From positions 62,001 through 126,000 of the forward strand of contig NZ_FTPO01000003.1 in the NCBI RefSeq assembly GCF_900155915.1: a stretch of 64,000 bases of DNA, read 5' to 3'. Numbering within the stretch: the stretch's first letter is position 1; every line of letters begins with the position of its first letter. A program made the translations under genes and the position numbers. Below the pieces are notes generated by a model that saw nothing but the letters and a program-made list of their open reading frames with translations, ran no database searches and had not been told where the DNA came from. The stretch comes from Microbacterium sp. RU33B. GTDB taxonomy: Bacteria; Actinomycetota; Actinomycetes; Actinomycetales; Microbacteriaceae. Of this stretch, positions 1-9,118 are shown in pieces.

Positions 1-142
1 CGCCGCGGGCGGGGTCGCGGCGAGCGGGTTCGGCGTCGTCGTCGCGGCAGCGGGTCTCGTGGCGGGCTGGGGCGGTGTCGCCCTCGTGCGCACCCGCAGC
101 GACCGACCGCGGTGGCCGTGGGAGGATCCCTTCGACGAGTGA
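1..142 (+). CDS. C-terminal end of a membrane protein (5' truncated)
   Basis: This is the last 46 codons of a gene entering from the left edge, read in the frame starting at base 2 and ending at a TGA at 140-142. The visible part is a glycine/alanine/valine-rich hydrophobic stretch of about 30 residues, consistent with one transmembrane helix, followed by a short basic then acidic tail (RTRSDRPRWPWEDPFDE). The family cannot be named from so little. It points the same way as the kinase-to-secretion-ATPase locus that follows and could be an upstream member of it, but that is inference. Confidence 0.6.
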   Translation, partial: AAGGVAASGFGVVVAAAGLVAGWGGVALVRTRSDRPRWPWEDPFDE

Positions 143-200
143 CGCCGCGCCGCGGCATCCGGTGCGCCCCCGCCTCCCGCCCTCCGCGGCGTCACGGCAG

Positions 201-206
201 TACGGT
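201..206 (+). promoter_or_regulatory. putative -10 box of a leaderless promoter
   Basis: TACGGT fits the actinobacterial TANNNT -10 pattern and lies 7 nt before a GTG at 214, the spacing expected if transcription starts at the start codon. No convincing -35 is visible. The same arrangement recurs at truA, coaA, glmS and the Ppx/GppA gene in this window. Confidence 0.4.
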
Positions 207-213
207 TGTGACC

Positions 214-870
214 GTGGAGCGCTCGCTCGAGACGCAGGTCAGCCAGGCGGTGGACGCCTGGCTCAAGTGGCTTCCGCGCTGGGAGCCGTCGACCCACCGC
301 GGCCGCGTCGCTCCCTGCCGGCGGTGCTTCGGCTCGCCCGTGCTGTCCGCCGCCGGTCTGGGTTCGGATGTGCCGCACGGCGTGCAGCACGGCCTCTCGA
401 CGCGGGTGAAGGCGATCGTCGACCATGCGGTCGCCGAGTACACCGCCGTCAACCTCCCCATGCTCCAGACCGAGCTCGACCAGCAGGCCGCCCGCAACCG
501 GGCGCGTTCGTACCGGCCGACGGAGGGCCTCGAGCCGGAGTTCGAAGGACTCCCGCTCGACCCCGACCCGGTTCCGGGTTCGCCGTTCCTGTTCACGATC
601 TCCGGCCTCGCGAAGGAGGCCGATGCCGGCATCCCGGATCTGCCGCCCCTCACGGACGAGGCCAAGGCCGCGCTCCGCCAGGAAGTCGGGCTCGCCGACG
701 ACTACGCCAACATGGTCGGCCGCGAAGTCTGCGCGATCCTGCTGCACCACCGGCTGCGCATCCAGGAGGCCGTCGCGGAGTACGTCGAGCCGCAGATCGA
801 GGCGATGCTCGAAGAGCTCACCAGGTCGCTGGACTCGCCGTTCGACCCGGGCGAGCATCCACCGCTCTGA
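214..870 (+). CDS. hypothetical protein, about 218 aa
   Basis: I do not recognise a family. GTG at 214 is chosen because TACGGT (201-206) sits 7 nt upstream, as in leaderless genes; GTG at 208 in the same frame is the alternative. The protein opens VERSLETQVSQAVDAWL, has one short Cys pair (PCRRC) and is otherwise soluble, charged and probably mostly helical, with a long helix near the C-terminus (residues about 170-205) rich in Glu and Leu. There is no signal peptide or membrane segment. The gene ends about 130 nt before the kinase start and has its own likely promoter, so it need not belong to the kinase operon. It looks intact and its codon use matches the neighbours. Confidence 0.7.
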   Translation: MERSLETQVSQAVDAWLKWLPRWEPSTHRGRVAPCRRCFGSPVLSAAGLGSDVPHGVQHGLSTRVKAIVDHAVAEYTAVNLPMLQTELDQQAARNRARSYRPTEGLEPEFEGLPLDPDPVPGSPFLFTISGLAKEADAGIPDLPPLTDEAKAALRQEVGLADDYANMVGREVCAILLHHRLRIQEAVAEYVEPQIEAMLEELTRSLDSPFDPGEHPPL

Positions 871-917
871 CACGGGTTATCCCCAGATCCCCCACAGGGT
901 ATTCCAGCCGTCTTTGT

Positions 918-923
918 TAGCAT
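918..923 (+). promoter_or_regulatory. putative -10 box upstream of the kinase operon
   Basis: TAGCAT within TTGTTAGCATGG fits TANNNT. Almost the same word, TTGTTAGCCTGG, precedes the WXG100-like gene at 19820, suggesting that both ends of the locus use a similar promoter. The -35 region is not clear. Start of transcription would fall near 930, leaving a leader of about 70 nt before the GTG at 1002. Confidence 0.4.
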
Positions 924-1001
924 GGCCGGGCTGGATTCGCGCATCTCTGCGCGCTCCGCCGTGGGGTGCGGCGGAGGTCACTTTTCTCTGGGGAGGCAGC
1001 C

Positions 1002-2141
1002 GTGGCCGCACGCCTGCCGTCTGCGCCCCCGATCCTGCCCGGGCTCGGCTACATCCGACCGCTCGGCTCCGGCGGATTCGCCGACGTCTTCCTCTACGAG
1101 CAGGACATGCCCCGGCGCAACGTCGCCGTCAAGGTGCTCCCGGCGGATGTGCGCGACGCCGACATGCGGCGGATGTTCAACGCCGAGGCCGACGTGCTCG
1201 CCCATCTGTCGGCGCACCCGTCGATCGTCACGGTCTACCAGGCCGGGATCTCGGCCGACGGCCGCCCGTACATCGTGATGGAGTTCTGCCCGGGCTCGCT
1301 ATCGCAGCGCTATCGGATCGAGCGGCTCCCCGTCGACGACGTGATCTCCATCGGGGTCCGCATGGCGAACGCCCTCGAGTCGGCCCACCGCGCCGGGCTC
1401 GTGCACCGCGACGTCAAGCCCAGCAACATCCTCGTGACCACCTTCGGAGCCCCCGTGCTCGCCGACTTCGGCATCTCGTCCTCGCTCACGAAGGAGACCG
1501 CCGACGAGATGCTCGCGATGTCGATCCCGTGGTCGGCGCCCGAAGTGGTCGCCGAGCAGACGGCGGGCACGATCGAGAGCGAGGTGTGGAGCCTCGGTGC
1601 GACGATCTACTCGCTCCTCGCCGGGCACAGCCCGTTCGAACGACGCGAGCGGGGACAGAACACCAAGGAGCAGCTGCGTCGCCGCATCGCGCGGGCGACG
1701 TACACCCGGATCCCTCGTACCGACGTGCCCGAATCGCTGCAGGATGTGCTGGCCCGCTCGATGAACCGCGATCCGCGCCAGCGGTACTCCTCCGCCCGCG
1801 AATTCGCCGAGGCGCTGCGCGCGGTGCAGACCGAGCTGGGGATCTCCCCGACACCGCTCGAGGTGCCGACCGAGGAATGGGCGGGCGCGTCGGACTCGGT
1901 CGACTTCTCCGATGCGGCTCTCCGCGGCGCCCCGCGCAGCCGCATCGAGCGGGAGGAGCGGCGCAAGACCCGACCGGGCGTCGGCGTCGCGTCCCTCGCG
2001 CGCGATGAGGACACCGAGATCTCGGCGCCGAAGCAGCGGCGCACCCGGCGTGTTCCGTGGCTCTGGCTCGGCATCGGGGGCGCCGTCGTCGTGGCGGCGG
2101 GTGTCGCCGTCGCCGCGGCCCTCGCGGGCGGCGCATTCTGA
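1002..2141 (+). CDS. membrane-anchored Ser/Thr protein kinase (Hanks type)
   Basis: This is a eukaryotic-like kinase of about 379 aa. The GTG at 1002 follows a GGGGAGG ribosome site. The kinase domain is complete: Gly-rich loop (GSGGFADVF), ATP-binding Lys44 in AVKVLP, catalytic HRDVKPSN with Asp137, and DFG with Asp155. A linker with EDTEIS (Thr338) and a basic patch leads to a single helix near residues 350-376, then the protein stops. Unlike PknB it therefore has no PASTA or other outside sensor domain. It overlaps the next gene by 1 nt. Two FHA proteins encoded downstream are the natural readers of its phosphothreonines. No PP2C-type phosphatase lies in the window. Confidence 0.93.
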   Translation: MAARLPSAPPILPGLGYIRPLGSGGFADVFLYEQDMPRRNVAVKVLPADVRDADMRRMFNAEADVLAHLSAHPSIVTVYQAGISADGRPYIVMEFCPGSLSQRYRIERLPVDDVISIGVRMANALESAHRAGLVHRDVKPSNILVTTFGAPVLADFGISSSLTKETADEMLAMSIPWSAPEVVAEQTAGTIESEVWSLGATIYSLLAGHSPFERRERGQNTKEQLRRRIARATYTRIPRTDVPESLQDVLARSMNRDPRQRYSSAREFAEALRAVQTELGISPTPLEVPTEEWAGASDSVDFSDAALRGAPRSRIEREERRKTRPGVGVASLARDEDTEISAPKQRRTRRVPWLWLGIGGAVVVAAGVAVAAALAGGAF

Positions 2142-5100
2142 TGCGCCGCGGAACGCTGATCGGCCTCGTCGGCAGCGGCGCCGCGATCGCACTCGTGGTG
2201 GGGGCATCCATCGTCTGGCCCGGCCTCGACGCGCAGGAGACCCCGAAGGTCGACACGTCGGTCTGGGCGATCCAGTCGGGTGACACGCGGCGCTACGCCC
2301 GCGTCAACACGACGATCGGCGAGCTCGACACCGTGCGCAGCGTCAGCAATCCCAGCGCCGTGGTGCAGGGGGAGGGCGGTGCGTACCTCTTCTCCGACAG
2401 CTGGAGCAAGCTCACGCCGATCGACGAGGCGATGCCCGTCGACCTCGACGAGGAGGCGCTGCGCGCGTCGCCGTCCACCCCCGCGGGAACGACCGACGTC
2501 GTGGTCGCGGGGGACTTCGTCGCGTACCTCACCGACGCCGGCACGGTGCACGTCGGGCGCCTCTCGGATCAGTCCGCGAACCAGCTCGATCCGTTCCCCT
2601 CCGACGAGGACGACGCCCCCCAGTACACGGCGGATGCGCTGGCGATCGACGACCGCGGCATCCTGTTCGCCTACTCGCAGGACGACGCGGCCGTCCTCAC
2701 CTACGACATCCTCGACGGGGCGGTGCGGGCACGGGACGAGGTCTCGGCCGACGGGCTCAGGTCTCCGACGATCTCGGCCGCGGGCGATGCGTGGGTGCTG
2801 ATCGACGCGGAGGACGGCGAGGTGTGGGTCGAGGGCGCGAACGCCCCGATCACGGCCGAGACGACGGGAGCGGTCGTCGTCTCCGAGCCCGACCCCGACG
2901 GCGACGCCGTCTACCTGGCCGACGAGACGGGCCTGGTGCGCGTACCCGGCGACGGGTCGTCGCCGCGTCGCATCGTCGGGGTGGAGACGACCGCGATCGG
3001 AACCCCCGCGACCCCCGTCGTGCACGACGGGGTCGTCTACGCCGCCTGGCTCGATGCGGGGGCGACGGGCGGGCGGCTGTGGGACTCCCGCACGGGCGAG
3101 CAGGTGCCGCTCGACTACGGCGGGGGTGAACTGCCCGATCAGATCCGGCCGGTCTTCGTCGAGAGCGACACCGCTGTCATCCTGAACGAGACCCGTACGG
3201 GGTGGGTGTGGACCGTCCCCGACGGCGCCCTGGTGACGTCAAGCCAGGACTGGTCGCTCGACGACGAGACGAATCCGGATGCCGAGCCCAGCCTCGAAGA
3301 GGCGCCCGTGGTGATCGATCCGAAGCCGCCCGTCGCCGAGGCGGACACGTTCGGCGTGCGGGCGGGCGCCCTCGCCACGCTTCCGGTGCTGCTGAACGAC
3401 CACGACCCCAACGAGGACGTGCTCTCGATCGACCCCACGACGGTGACGGGACTCGACCCCGGCTTCGGGACGCTGACGATCACCGACGACGCCCAGCGGC
3501 TCGCGGTGCAGGTCGCACCGGGTGCCAGCGGCAGCGCCACCTTCTCCTACGCCGTCACCGACGGCACCGCCGATCCCGGTCTGAGCTCCGAGCCCACGAC
3601 CGTGACCCTCACCGTCGCGGGGGCCGGAGTCGACTCGGCGCCGCAGTGGTGCGGCGTGGAGGGCTGCCTCATCCCCTGGCCCGAGCCGGAGGTCTCCCGC
3701 GGCGGCACCGTGACCGTCCCCGTCCTCCCCGCCTGGGTCGATCCGGAGGGCGATCCGCTCTTCCTCCTCTCGGTCTCCAACGGATCGGGCTCGGGCAGCG
3801 TCGCAGCGACGCCCGGCGGCGATGTGGTGTACCAGCACGCCGACAGCGGCGAGGGCGGCGATCAGCTCATCCCGCTCGATGTGACGGTCTCCGACACGAC
3901 CGGGCAGACCTCCACGAAGTCGCTCGTGATCCGCGTGTCGGCGCAGCCGAAGCTCTCCGCCCAGTCGTTCGCGCTCGTCGACACGATCGGCGCCGGGATC
4001 TCGGTCGACGTCGGGCCCCACGTGACGGGGACGACCGGCACGATGTCGCTCGAGTCCGTCCGCGTGCTCGACGACGACGCGGCCACCGCAACGGTGGTCG
4101 GCGGCACGACCGCCTTCGACTTCTCGCCGCAGGCCCCGGGGGTCTACCGCGTGGGCTTCACGGTGACAGACGGCACGTCGCAGGCGACCGGCACGGCCCG
4201 CATCACGATCCTCGCCGCCGACGCTCCCGCGCAGCTCGCGACCGCGCCCGTCGTGGCCTTCGTGCACCCTCAGCAGGACGCGACGCTCGACGTCTTCGAG
4301 GTCGTCTCCAATCCCACTCGCCGGGTCCTGCTCCTGAGCGACGTCGTGGCATCCGCGGCCGACGGCGCGAGCCTCACGGTCGACGCGGTGGGGCAGAACC
4401 ATCTCCGGGTCTCGGGCACCACGGCCACCAACCAGGCGGGCCGGCTGGGGACCGTGACCTACACGGTGAGCGACGGGACGGCGGATGCCGGAGCCAGCGT
4501 CACGGGCGAGGCCACGGTGTACCTCCTCCCCGTCGCCCCGGCCCTCGCCCCCATCGCCGTCGACGACACCGTGGTCGTGCGCGCGGGCTCGCAGATCGAC
4601 ATCCCGGTGCTGGACAACGACATCGCGCCGGCCGGCGGACGACCGACCCTCGATCCTTCGGCGGTGACCTCGACGAGCCCCGACGCGCTCGCGTTCGCCT
4701 CGGGCGACGTCATCCGCTACCTCGCGCCCACCGAGCCCGGCCCCTACGGCGTGGACTACCGCGTGTACACGCCGGGGTCGCCGTCCCTCGTCGACACGGC
4801 CACCGTGCGCATCCAGGTGCTCGCCGACGAGTCCAACCGGGCTCCGCTGCCCGAGACCATGGAGGGGCGCGTGCTGTCGGGGCTGGCGACCTCGATCGAC
4901 TTCGACGGATTCGGGATGGATCCCGACGGGGATGTCGTGACGCTCGATCGCATCATGACGCAGCCCGAGTTCGGCTCGGCCACCATCTCCGCCGACGGCG
5001 AGTCGATCGTGTACTCGAGCGTGACGGGGCAGAGCGGCCAGGTGTCGTTCCGGTTCCGCGTCGTCGACGCCTTCGGCGCGACCGGCGAAGGCACCGTGCG

Positions 5101-8100
5101 GGTCGGCGTGCTCGACGCCCAGGCCAACCCGAGCCCCATCACCTTCACCGACTACGTGCAGGTGCAGGCGGGCGTCGACAGCACGATCCGGGTGAGCCCG
5201 CTGTCGAACGACATCGACCCGACCCAGGGCCGTCTCGAGCTGACCGACGTGCGCCCCGATCTGCCCGAGACCTTCGCGGACGGCGGCGACAACTTGGAGT
5301 ACGCGAGGCTGGAGGGCCTCATCCGCTCCGCGGACGCGACGCAGGTCGTGATCGAGGCGGGCACGGAGCCGACCACGATGTCGTTCCTCTACGACGTGCA
5401 GTCCACCTCGGGCAACACCGGCCGCGGCCTGATCGTCGTCAAGGTCGTGCGCGAGAGCGTGCCGGACTACCCGGTCGTCGACGACACCGTCCTGACGGCC
5501 GAGAACCGCGAGGACTTCGTGCGCGGCGTCGACGTGCTCGACGAGAAGGTCTCGTGGTCGGGGGGAGACGTGTCCGAGCTCCAGGTCGGGCTGTGGGGCG
5601 AGCCGCGCGGTGTCGAGGTCGACGGGCGGGAGCTGAGCGGCGCCCTGCCGGCCAAGACCCGGATCATCCCGTTCGCCGTCACGGGAAAAGGACCCGCGGG
5701 AGACATCACGACCTACGCGTTCCTCCGCGTGCCGGGCGACGAAGACGTGTCGCTGGCCCTGCGGCGCACGGCCGTGCCGCCCGAGGTGACCGAGCTCGAG
5801 TCGGTCGTGTTCGACATGAAGAAGCTCGTCGCGGCGCCGCGCGGATCGACGCTCGAGGTCGGCACCGACCTGCGGGTGTCGGGCGCCCGCAGCGAGGCAT
5901 CCTGCGTCGTGGAGTCCGGGACCCAGGTGCGCTACACCGCGGGCGCCGGCGCGCCCTGGGCGGACTCGTGCCTCGTCCCCGTCCGCATCGCCGGCCAGGA
6001 GGACTGGACCCTGCTCGCCGTGCCGATCACCGTGCGCGCACTCGATCCTCAGCCGGCGCTCAAACCCGCATCGGTCACGGTCGGCCCGGGCGAGACGCGC
6101 ACCTTCGATCTGCGCGACATGACGACGTGGCAGCTCGATCGCGAGGACTGGGAGGGGATCGCGTACTCGGTCGCCTATCCCGGCTCGATGTTCGAGGTGT
6201 CGCTCGAGGGCTCCCTCGCCACGATCACGGGCGCCGACCGCGCCGTGCCGGGCGCGGAGGACGTCGCGCTCGTCTCGGTGACCAGCCACAGCTCAGTGAC
6301 CCCCGCACGACTCCTCCTCCGCGTCGGCGCCGCGCCCTCCTCGCTTCCGCAAGGAGGCTCCACGACGCTGCAGTGCTCGCAGAGCGCGGGCACGTCGTGC
6401 GTGGTGTCGGTGATCGGCGCCGCCGGCGAGGTGAACCCGCTCCCGCGCACGCCGCTCGAGGTCGTCGACGTGCGTCCGACGGGCGCCTGCGCCGGCATCT
6501 CGTTCGCGCTCGCCGGAGCGTCGTCGGTGCTCGCCTCGTGGACGCCGGATGCCCCCGGGACGACCTGTTCGGCATCGTTCACGGTGCAGGATGCCCAGGG
6601 GCGTCGATCCGCGTCCGAGCGCGACGGTCAGCTCCTGCTCGATCTGCAGGGGTACCCGAAGGCGCCTGCGGCGCTCGTCCAGACCGGCTTCGCCGACGAA
6701 TCGCTCACTCTGCGCGTGGATGCCGGGGAGTCGCGTCTCGCATACCCGGCGCTCACGGGCTTCACGGTGCGATCGGGCGGGGTCGTGGTGGCGCAGTGCG
6801 CCGCCGACGGAACGTGCCCGCCGATCGCGGCCCCCAACGGCGAGCAGCGCACGTACGAGGCCACGGCGGTCAACGCGGTCGGCGAATCGCGCACGGGTGT
6901 CACGGCGGTCGCGTGGGCCTACGACGCCCCACCCGCCCCCTCGCAGGTCACCGCCCGTCCCGTGGTGACGGGCGGCGAGGGCGGTGTCGTATCGCTCCTC
7001 GTGTCGGGTCTGGAGCCGGCGCAGACCGGGAGCATCGAGGTCTCCAGCGCCACCGGCGAGACCGTCAGAGTGCCGGTCGGGCTCGGTCAGACCGAGGTCT
7101 CGATTCCGTCCTACCGGGTCGGGTCGAACGCCTCGACCCTCGTATCCGTCGTCCCGTACTCGCGGTTCGAGCTTCCGCCGGGTCTGGGAGGCAGCCCGAC
7201 GGGCAACGCCGCGACGGTCTTCGCGAACGGCATCGGCGCTCCGCTCGACCCCGCGCTCACGCTCGCGGCCACCGCGACCGCCGGAGACACCGTCCGCGTG
7301 ACGGCGACCGCCGCGGCCACCCCCAACGGCGACGGCTCCGAGCTGCGCTTCGGGATCGTGCGCGAAGGCCAGCGGTGCGTCGTCTCCGGCTCCGGCTCCT
7401 CCGCCACCTTCGCGGGACTCCGCGGCGGCGAGGAGTACAGGTTCGAGATGTGCGTGCAGTCCTGGTACGGCGGCGAGAGCTTCGGGCAGTCGGGCACGGC
7501 GGGCACCGTGTTCGCGGAGCAGTCGGCCGCGGCGCCGACAGGGTGGACGTTCCGCATCGCGGCGACGCCGGTCGTGGCCGGAAACAGGGCCGAATGGCGC
7601 GTGCGCACGCTGCCGACGTCGCCGGAGGCGCTTCCGAACCGCAACTACGCGCAGTTCAACATGGACCCGCTCTCGATGTCGCGCTTCGACGCCGACCCCG
7701 GGCTCCAGGTGCGCTACGTCCATGAGTCCCGCCCCGACCGCGTCACGGGCTGGGGTGCCGTCGTCGCGGCCCCGGGCAGCGCCCCGTACCAGCTCCGCGC
7801 GACATGGTCGCTCGGCGTCTGCGCGGGCGGAGAGGTTCTGCCCCGCAACGGCAGCGCGTCGACGACGCCGCAGGGCTCCGCGACCTTCGCGTTCGACGAC
7901 TCCCGCATCCGCTTCTTCGACGCCGCCGGTCAGCAGCTGACCTACGAAGCCGGGACGTGGATCGTGCCGGTCGGCGCGGTGTCGGTCGACCGCGTGGGCG
8001 TCACGGCATCGTGGGCGCAGGCGTGGAGGCTGAATCCTGCGACCGGGTCGATGTCGGCGAACTGCACGCCCAACCTCCCGCCCGAGCCGGTCCCCGACCC

Positions 8101-8104
8101 GTGA
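2141..8104 (+). CDS. giant membrane-anchored Ig-like/FN3 repeat surface protein
   Basis: This protein of about 1,987 aa starts at an ATG overlapping the kinase stop. Residues 5-27 form an uncleaved signal anchor. Residues about 30-390 look like a beta-propeller-type sheet domain. From about 395 come repeated Ig/cadherin-like units with a VLLNDHDPNED-type turn, near 415, 820 and 1020, interspersed with related domains. FN3-like modules appear from about 1,560 to the end. There is no LPXTG motif or C-terminal helix, so it is anchored only at the N-terminus and projects outward. Thr, Ser, Gly, Asp and Val dominate, as in bacterial adhesins and stalks. Being translationally coupled to kinase and MoxR suggests it is part of an assembled envelope apparatus; its ligand is unknown. 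Confidence 0.85.
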   Translation: MRRGTLIGLVGSGAAIALVVGASIVWPGLDAQETPKVDTSVWAIQSGDTRRYARVNTTIGELDTVRSVSNPSAVVQGEGGAYLFSDSWSKLTPIDEAMPVDLDEEALRASPSTPAGTTDVVVAGDFVAYLTDAGTVHVGRLSDQSANQLDPFPSDEDDAPQYTADALAIDDRGILFAYSQDDAAVLTYDILDGAVRARDEVSADGLRSPTISAAGDAWVLIDAEDGEVWVEGANAPITAETTGAVVVSEPDPDGDAVYLADETGLVRVPGDGSSPRRIVGVETTAIGTPATPVVHDGVVYAAWLDAGATGGRLWDSRTGEQVPLDYGGGELPDQIRPVFVESDTAVILNETRTGWVWTVPDGALVTSSQDWSLDDETNPDAEPSLEEAPVVIDPKPPVAEADTFGVRAGALATLPVLLNDHDPNEDVLSIDPTTVTGLDPGFGTLTITDDAQRLAVQVAPGASGSATFSYAVTDGTADPGLSSEPTTVTLTVAGAGVDSAPQWCGVEGCLIPWPEPEVSRGGTVTVPVLPAWVDPEGDPLFLLSVSNGSGSGSVAATPGGDVVYQHADSGEGGDQLIPLDVTVSDTTGQTSTKSLVIRVSAQPKLSAQSFALVDTIGAGISVDVGPHVTGTTGTMSLESVRVLDDDAATATVVGGTTAFDFSPQAPGVYRVGFTVTDGTSQATGTARITILAADAPAQLATAPVVAFVHPQQDATLDVFEVVSNPTRRVLLLSDVVASAADGASLTVDAVGQNHLRVSGTTATNQAGRLGTVTYTVSDGTADAGASVTGEATVYLLPVAPALAPIAVDDTVVVRAGSQIDIPVLDNDIAPAGGRPTLDPSAVTSTSPDALAFASGDVIRYLAPTEPGPYGVDYRVYTPGSPSLVDTATVRIQVLADESNRAPLPETMEGRVLSGLATSIDFDGFGMDPDGDVVTLDRIMTQPEFGSATISADGESIVYSSVTGQSGQVSFRFRVVDAFGATGEGTVRVGVLDAQANPSPITFTDYVQVQAGVDSTIRVSPLSNDIDPTQGRLELTDVRPDLPETFADGGDNLEYARLEGLIRSADATQVVIEAGTEPTTMSFLYDVQSTSGNTGRGLIVVKVVRESVPDYPVVDDTVLTAENREDFVRGVDVLDEKVSWSGGDVSELQVGLWGEPRGVEVDGRELSGALPAKTRIIPFAVTGKGPAGDITTYAFLRVPGDEDVSLALRRTAVPPEVTELESVVFDMKKLVAAPRGSTLEVGTDLRVSGARSEASCVVESGTQVRYTAGAGAPWADSCLVPVRIAGQEDWTLLAVPITVRALDPQPALKPASVTVGPGETRTFDLRDMTTWQLDREDWEGIAYSVAYPGSMFEVSLEGSLATITGADRAVPGAEDVALVSVTSHSSVTPARLLLRVGAAPSSLPQGGSTTLQCSQSAGTSCVVSVIGAAGEVNPLPRTPLEVVDVRPTGACAGISFALAGASSVLASWTPDAPGTTCSASFTVQDAQGRRSASERDGQLLLDLQGYPKAPAALVQTGFADESLTLRVDAGESRLAYPALTGFTVRSGGVVVAQCAADGTCPPIAAPNGEQRTYEATAVNAVGESRTGVTAVAWAYDAPPAPSQVTARPVVTGGEGGVVSLLVSGLEPAQTGSIEVSSATGETVRVPVGLGQTEVSIPSYRVGSNASTLVSVVPYSRFELPPGLGGSPTGNAATVFANGIGAPLDPALTLAATATAGDTVRVTATAAATPNGDGSELRFGIVREGQRCVVSGSGSSATFAGLRGGEEYRFEMCVQSWYGGESFGQSGTAGTVFAEQSAAAPTGWTFRIAATPVVAGNRAEWRVRTLPTSPEALPNRNYAQFNMDPLSMSRFDADPGLQVRYVHESRPDRVTGWGAVVAAPGSAPYQLRATWSLGVCAGGEVLPRNGSASTTPQGSATFAFDDSRIRFFDAAGQQLTYEAGTWIVPVGAVSVDRVGVTASWAQAWRLNPATGSMSANCTPNLPPEPVPDP

Positions 8105-8152
8105 CCCCCCAGGCGACACCGTGAACACCCCCGTGAGATCCGAAGGATGCCG

Positions 8153-9118
8153 ATGACCATCACGCAAGAGCAGGCGACGTGGTTCGCCCAGACGTTCGGC
8201 CAGATCGCCGACAACGTCGAGCGAGCCGTGCTCGGCAAGCGTCGTGTGGTGGAGCTCGTGCTCACGTCGATGCTGAGCGACGGGCACGTGCTGCTGGAGG
8301 ACGTCCCCGGCACGGGCAAGACCTCGCTCGCGCGTGCGATGGGGCAGTCGGTGCAGGGCACGAACACCCGCATCCAGTTCACCCCCGATCTGCTGCCGGG
8401 CGACATCACCGGGATCACGGTGTACGACCAGAAGACGGGGACATTCGAGTTCCACGCCGGCCCGATCTTCGCGAACATCGTGCTCGCCGACGAGATCAAC
8501 CGCGCGAGCCCCAAGACGCAGTCCGCGCTCCTCGAGGTCATGGAGGAGGGGCGCGTCACGATCGACGGCGTGTCGCGTCAGGTCGGCGTGCCGTTCCTCG
8601 TCCTGGCGACCCAGAACCCGGTCGAGCAGGCGGGCACCTACCGCCTCCCCGAGGCGCAGCTCGACCGCTTCATGATGCGCACCTCGCTCGGGTACCCCGA
8701 TCACGCCGCGACCGTCCGCATCCTCGACGGAGCGGCGACGCCGACCGAGGATCTCAGCCCGATCATCACGCCGCAGGCTCTCGTCGGCATGGCCGACCTG
8801 GCCGCGCAGGTGTACGTCGACGCGCTCGTGCTCGACTACATCGCCCGCATCGTCGACGGGACGCGCTCGGCCGACGAGGTGCGCCTGGGTGTCAGCATCC
8901 GCGGGGCCCTCTCGCTGACCCGCGCATCGCGCACGCGCGCGGCGTCGCAGGGGCGCACGTACGTGACGCCCGACGACGTCAAGGCGCTCGCCGTGTCGGT
9001 GCTGTCGCACCGACTGCTGCTGCATCCCGAGGCGGAGTTCGACGGGGTCACGCAGGAGGCCGTCATCGGGCAGGTGCTGCTCGACGTCGCACCGCCTTCG
9101 CGCAGAGAGGTCGTATGA
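8153..9118 (+). CDS. MoxR-family AAA+ ATPase
   Basis: This is a MoxR chaperone-type ATPase of about 321 aa. Visible motifs are Walker A DVPGTGKTS, Walker B LADEINRASPKTQ, the sensor-1 region VLATQNPVEQAGTY and PEAQLDRF; all are canonical for the family (AAA_3 plus lid domain). Two ATGs compete, at 8147 and 8153. I chose the second because the AAGG at 8143-8146 then lies 6 nt away. MoxR proteins typically act with DUF58 and transglutaminase or VWA partners in envelope protein maturation, and exactly these follow here with a 4-nt ATGA overlap. Substrate unknown; the giant repeat protein or the secretion ATPase are candidates by position. Confidence 0.93.
   Translation: MTITQEQATWFAQTFGQIADNVERAVLGKRRVVELVLTSMLSDGHVLLEDVPGTGKTSLARAMGQSVQGTNTRIQFTPDLLPGDITGITVYDQKTGTFEFHAGPIFANIVLADEINRASPKTQSALLEVMEEGRVTIDGVSRQVGVPFLVLATQNPVEQAGTYRLPEAQLDRFMMRTSLGYPDHAATVRILDGAATPTEDLSPIITPQALVGMADLAAQVYVDALVLDYIARIVDGTRSADEVRLGVSIRGALSLTRASRTRAASQGRTYVTPDDVKALAVSVLSHRLLLHPEAEFDGVTQEAVIGQVLLDVAPPSRREVV

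Noticed and set aside
3202..7725. 1,500-codon frame on the + strand inside the giant repeat protein gene
   Set aside because: Arg/Gly/Ala-dominated translation without any fold, fully inside a gene whose own frame has signal anchor and Ig/FN3 pattern. A shadow frame.
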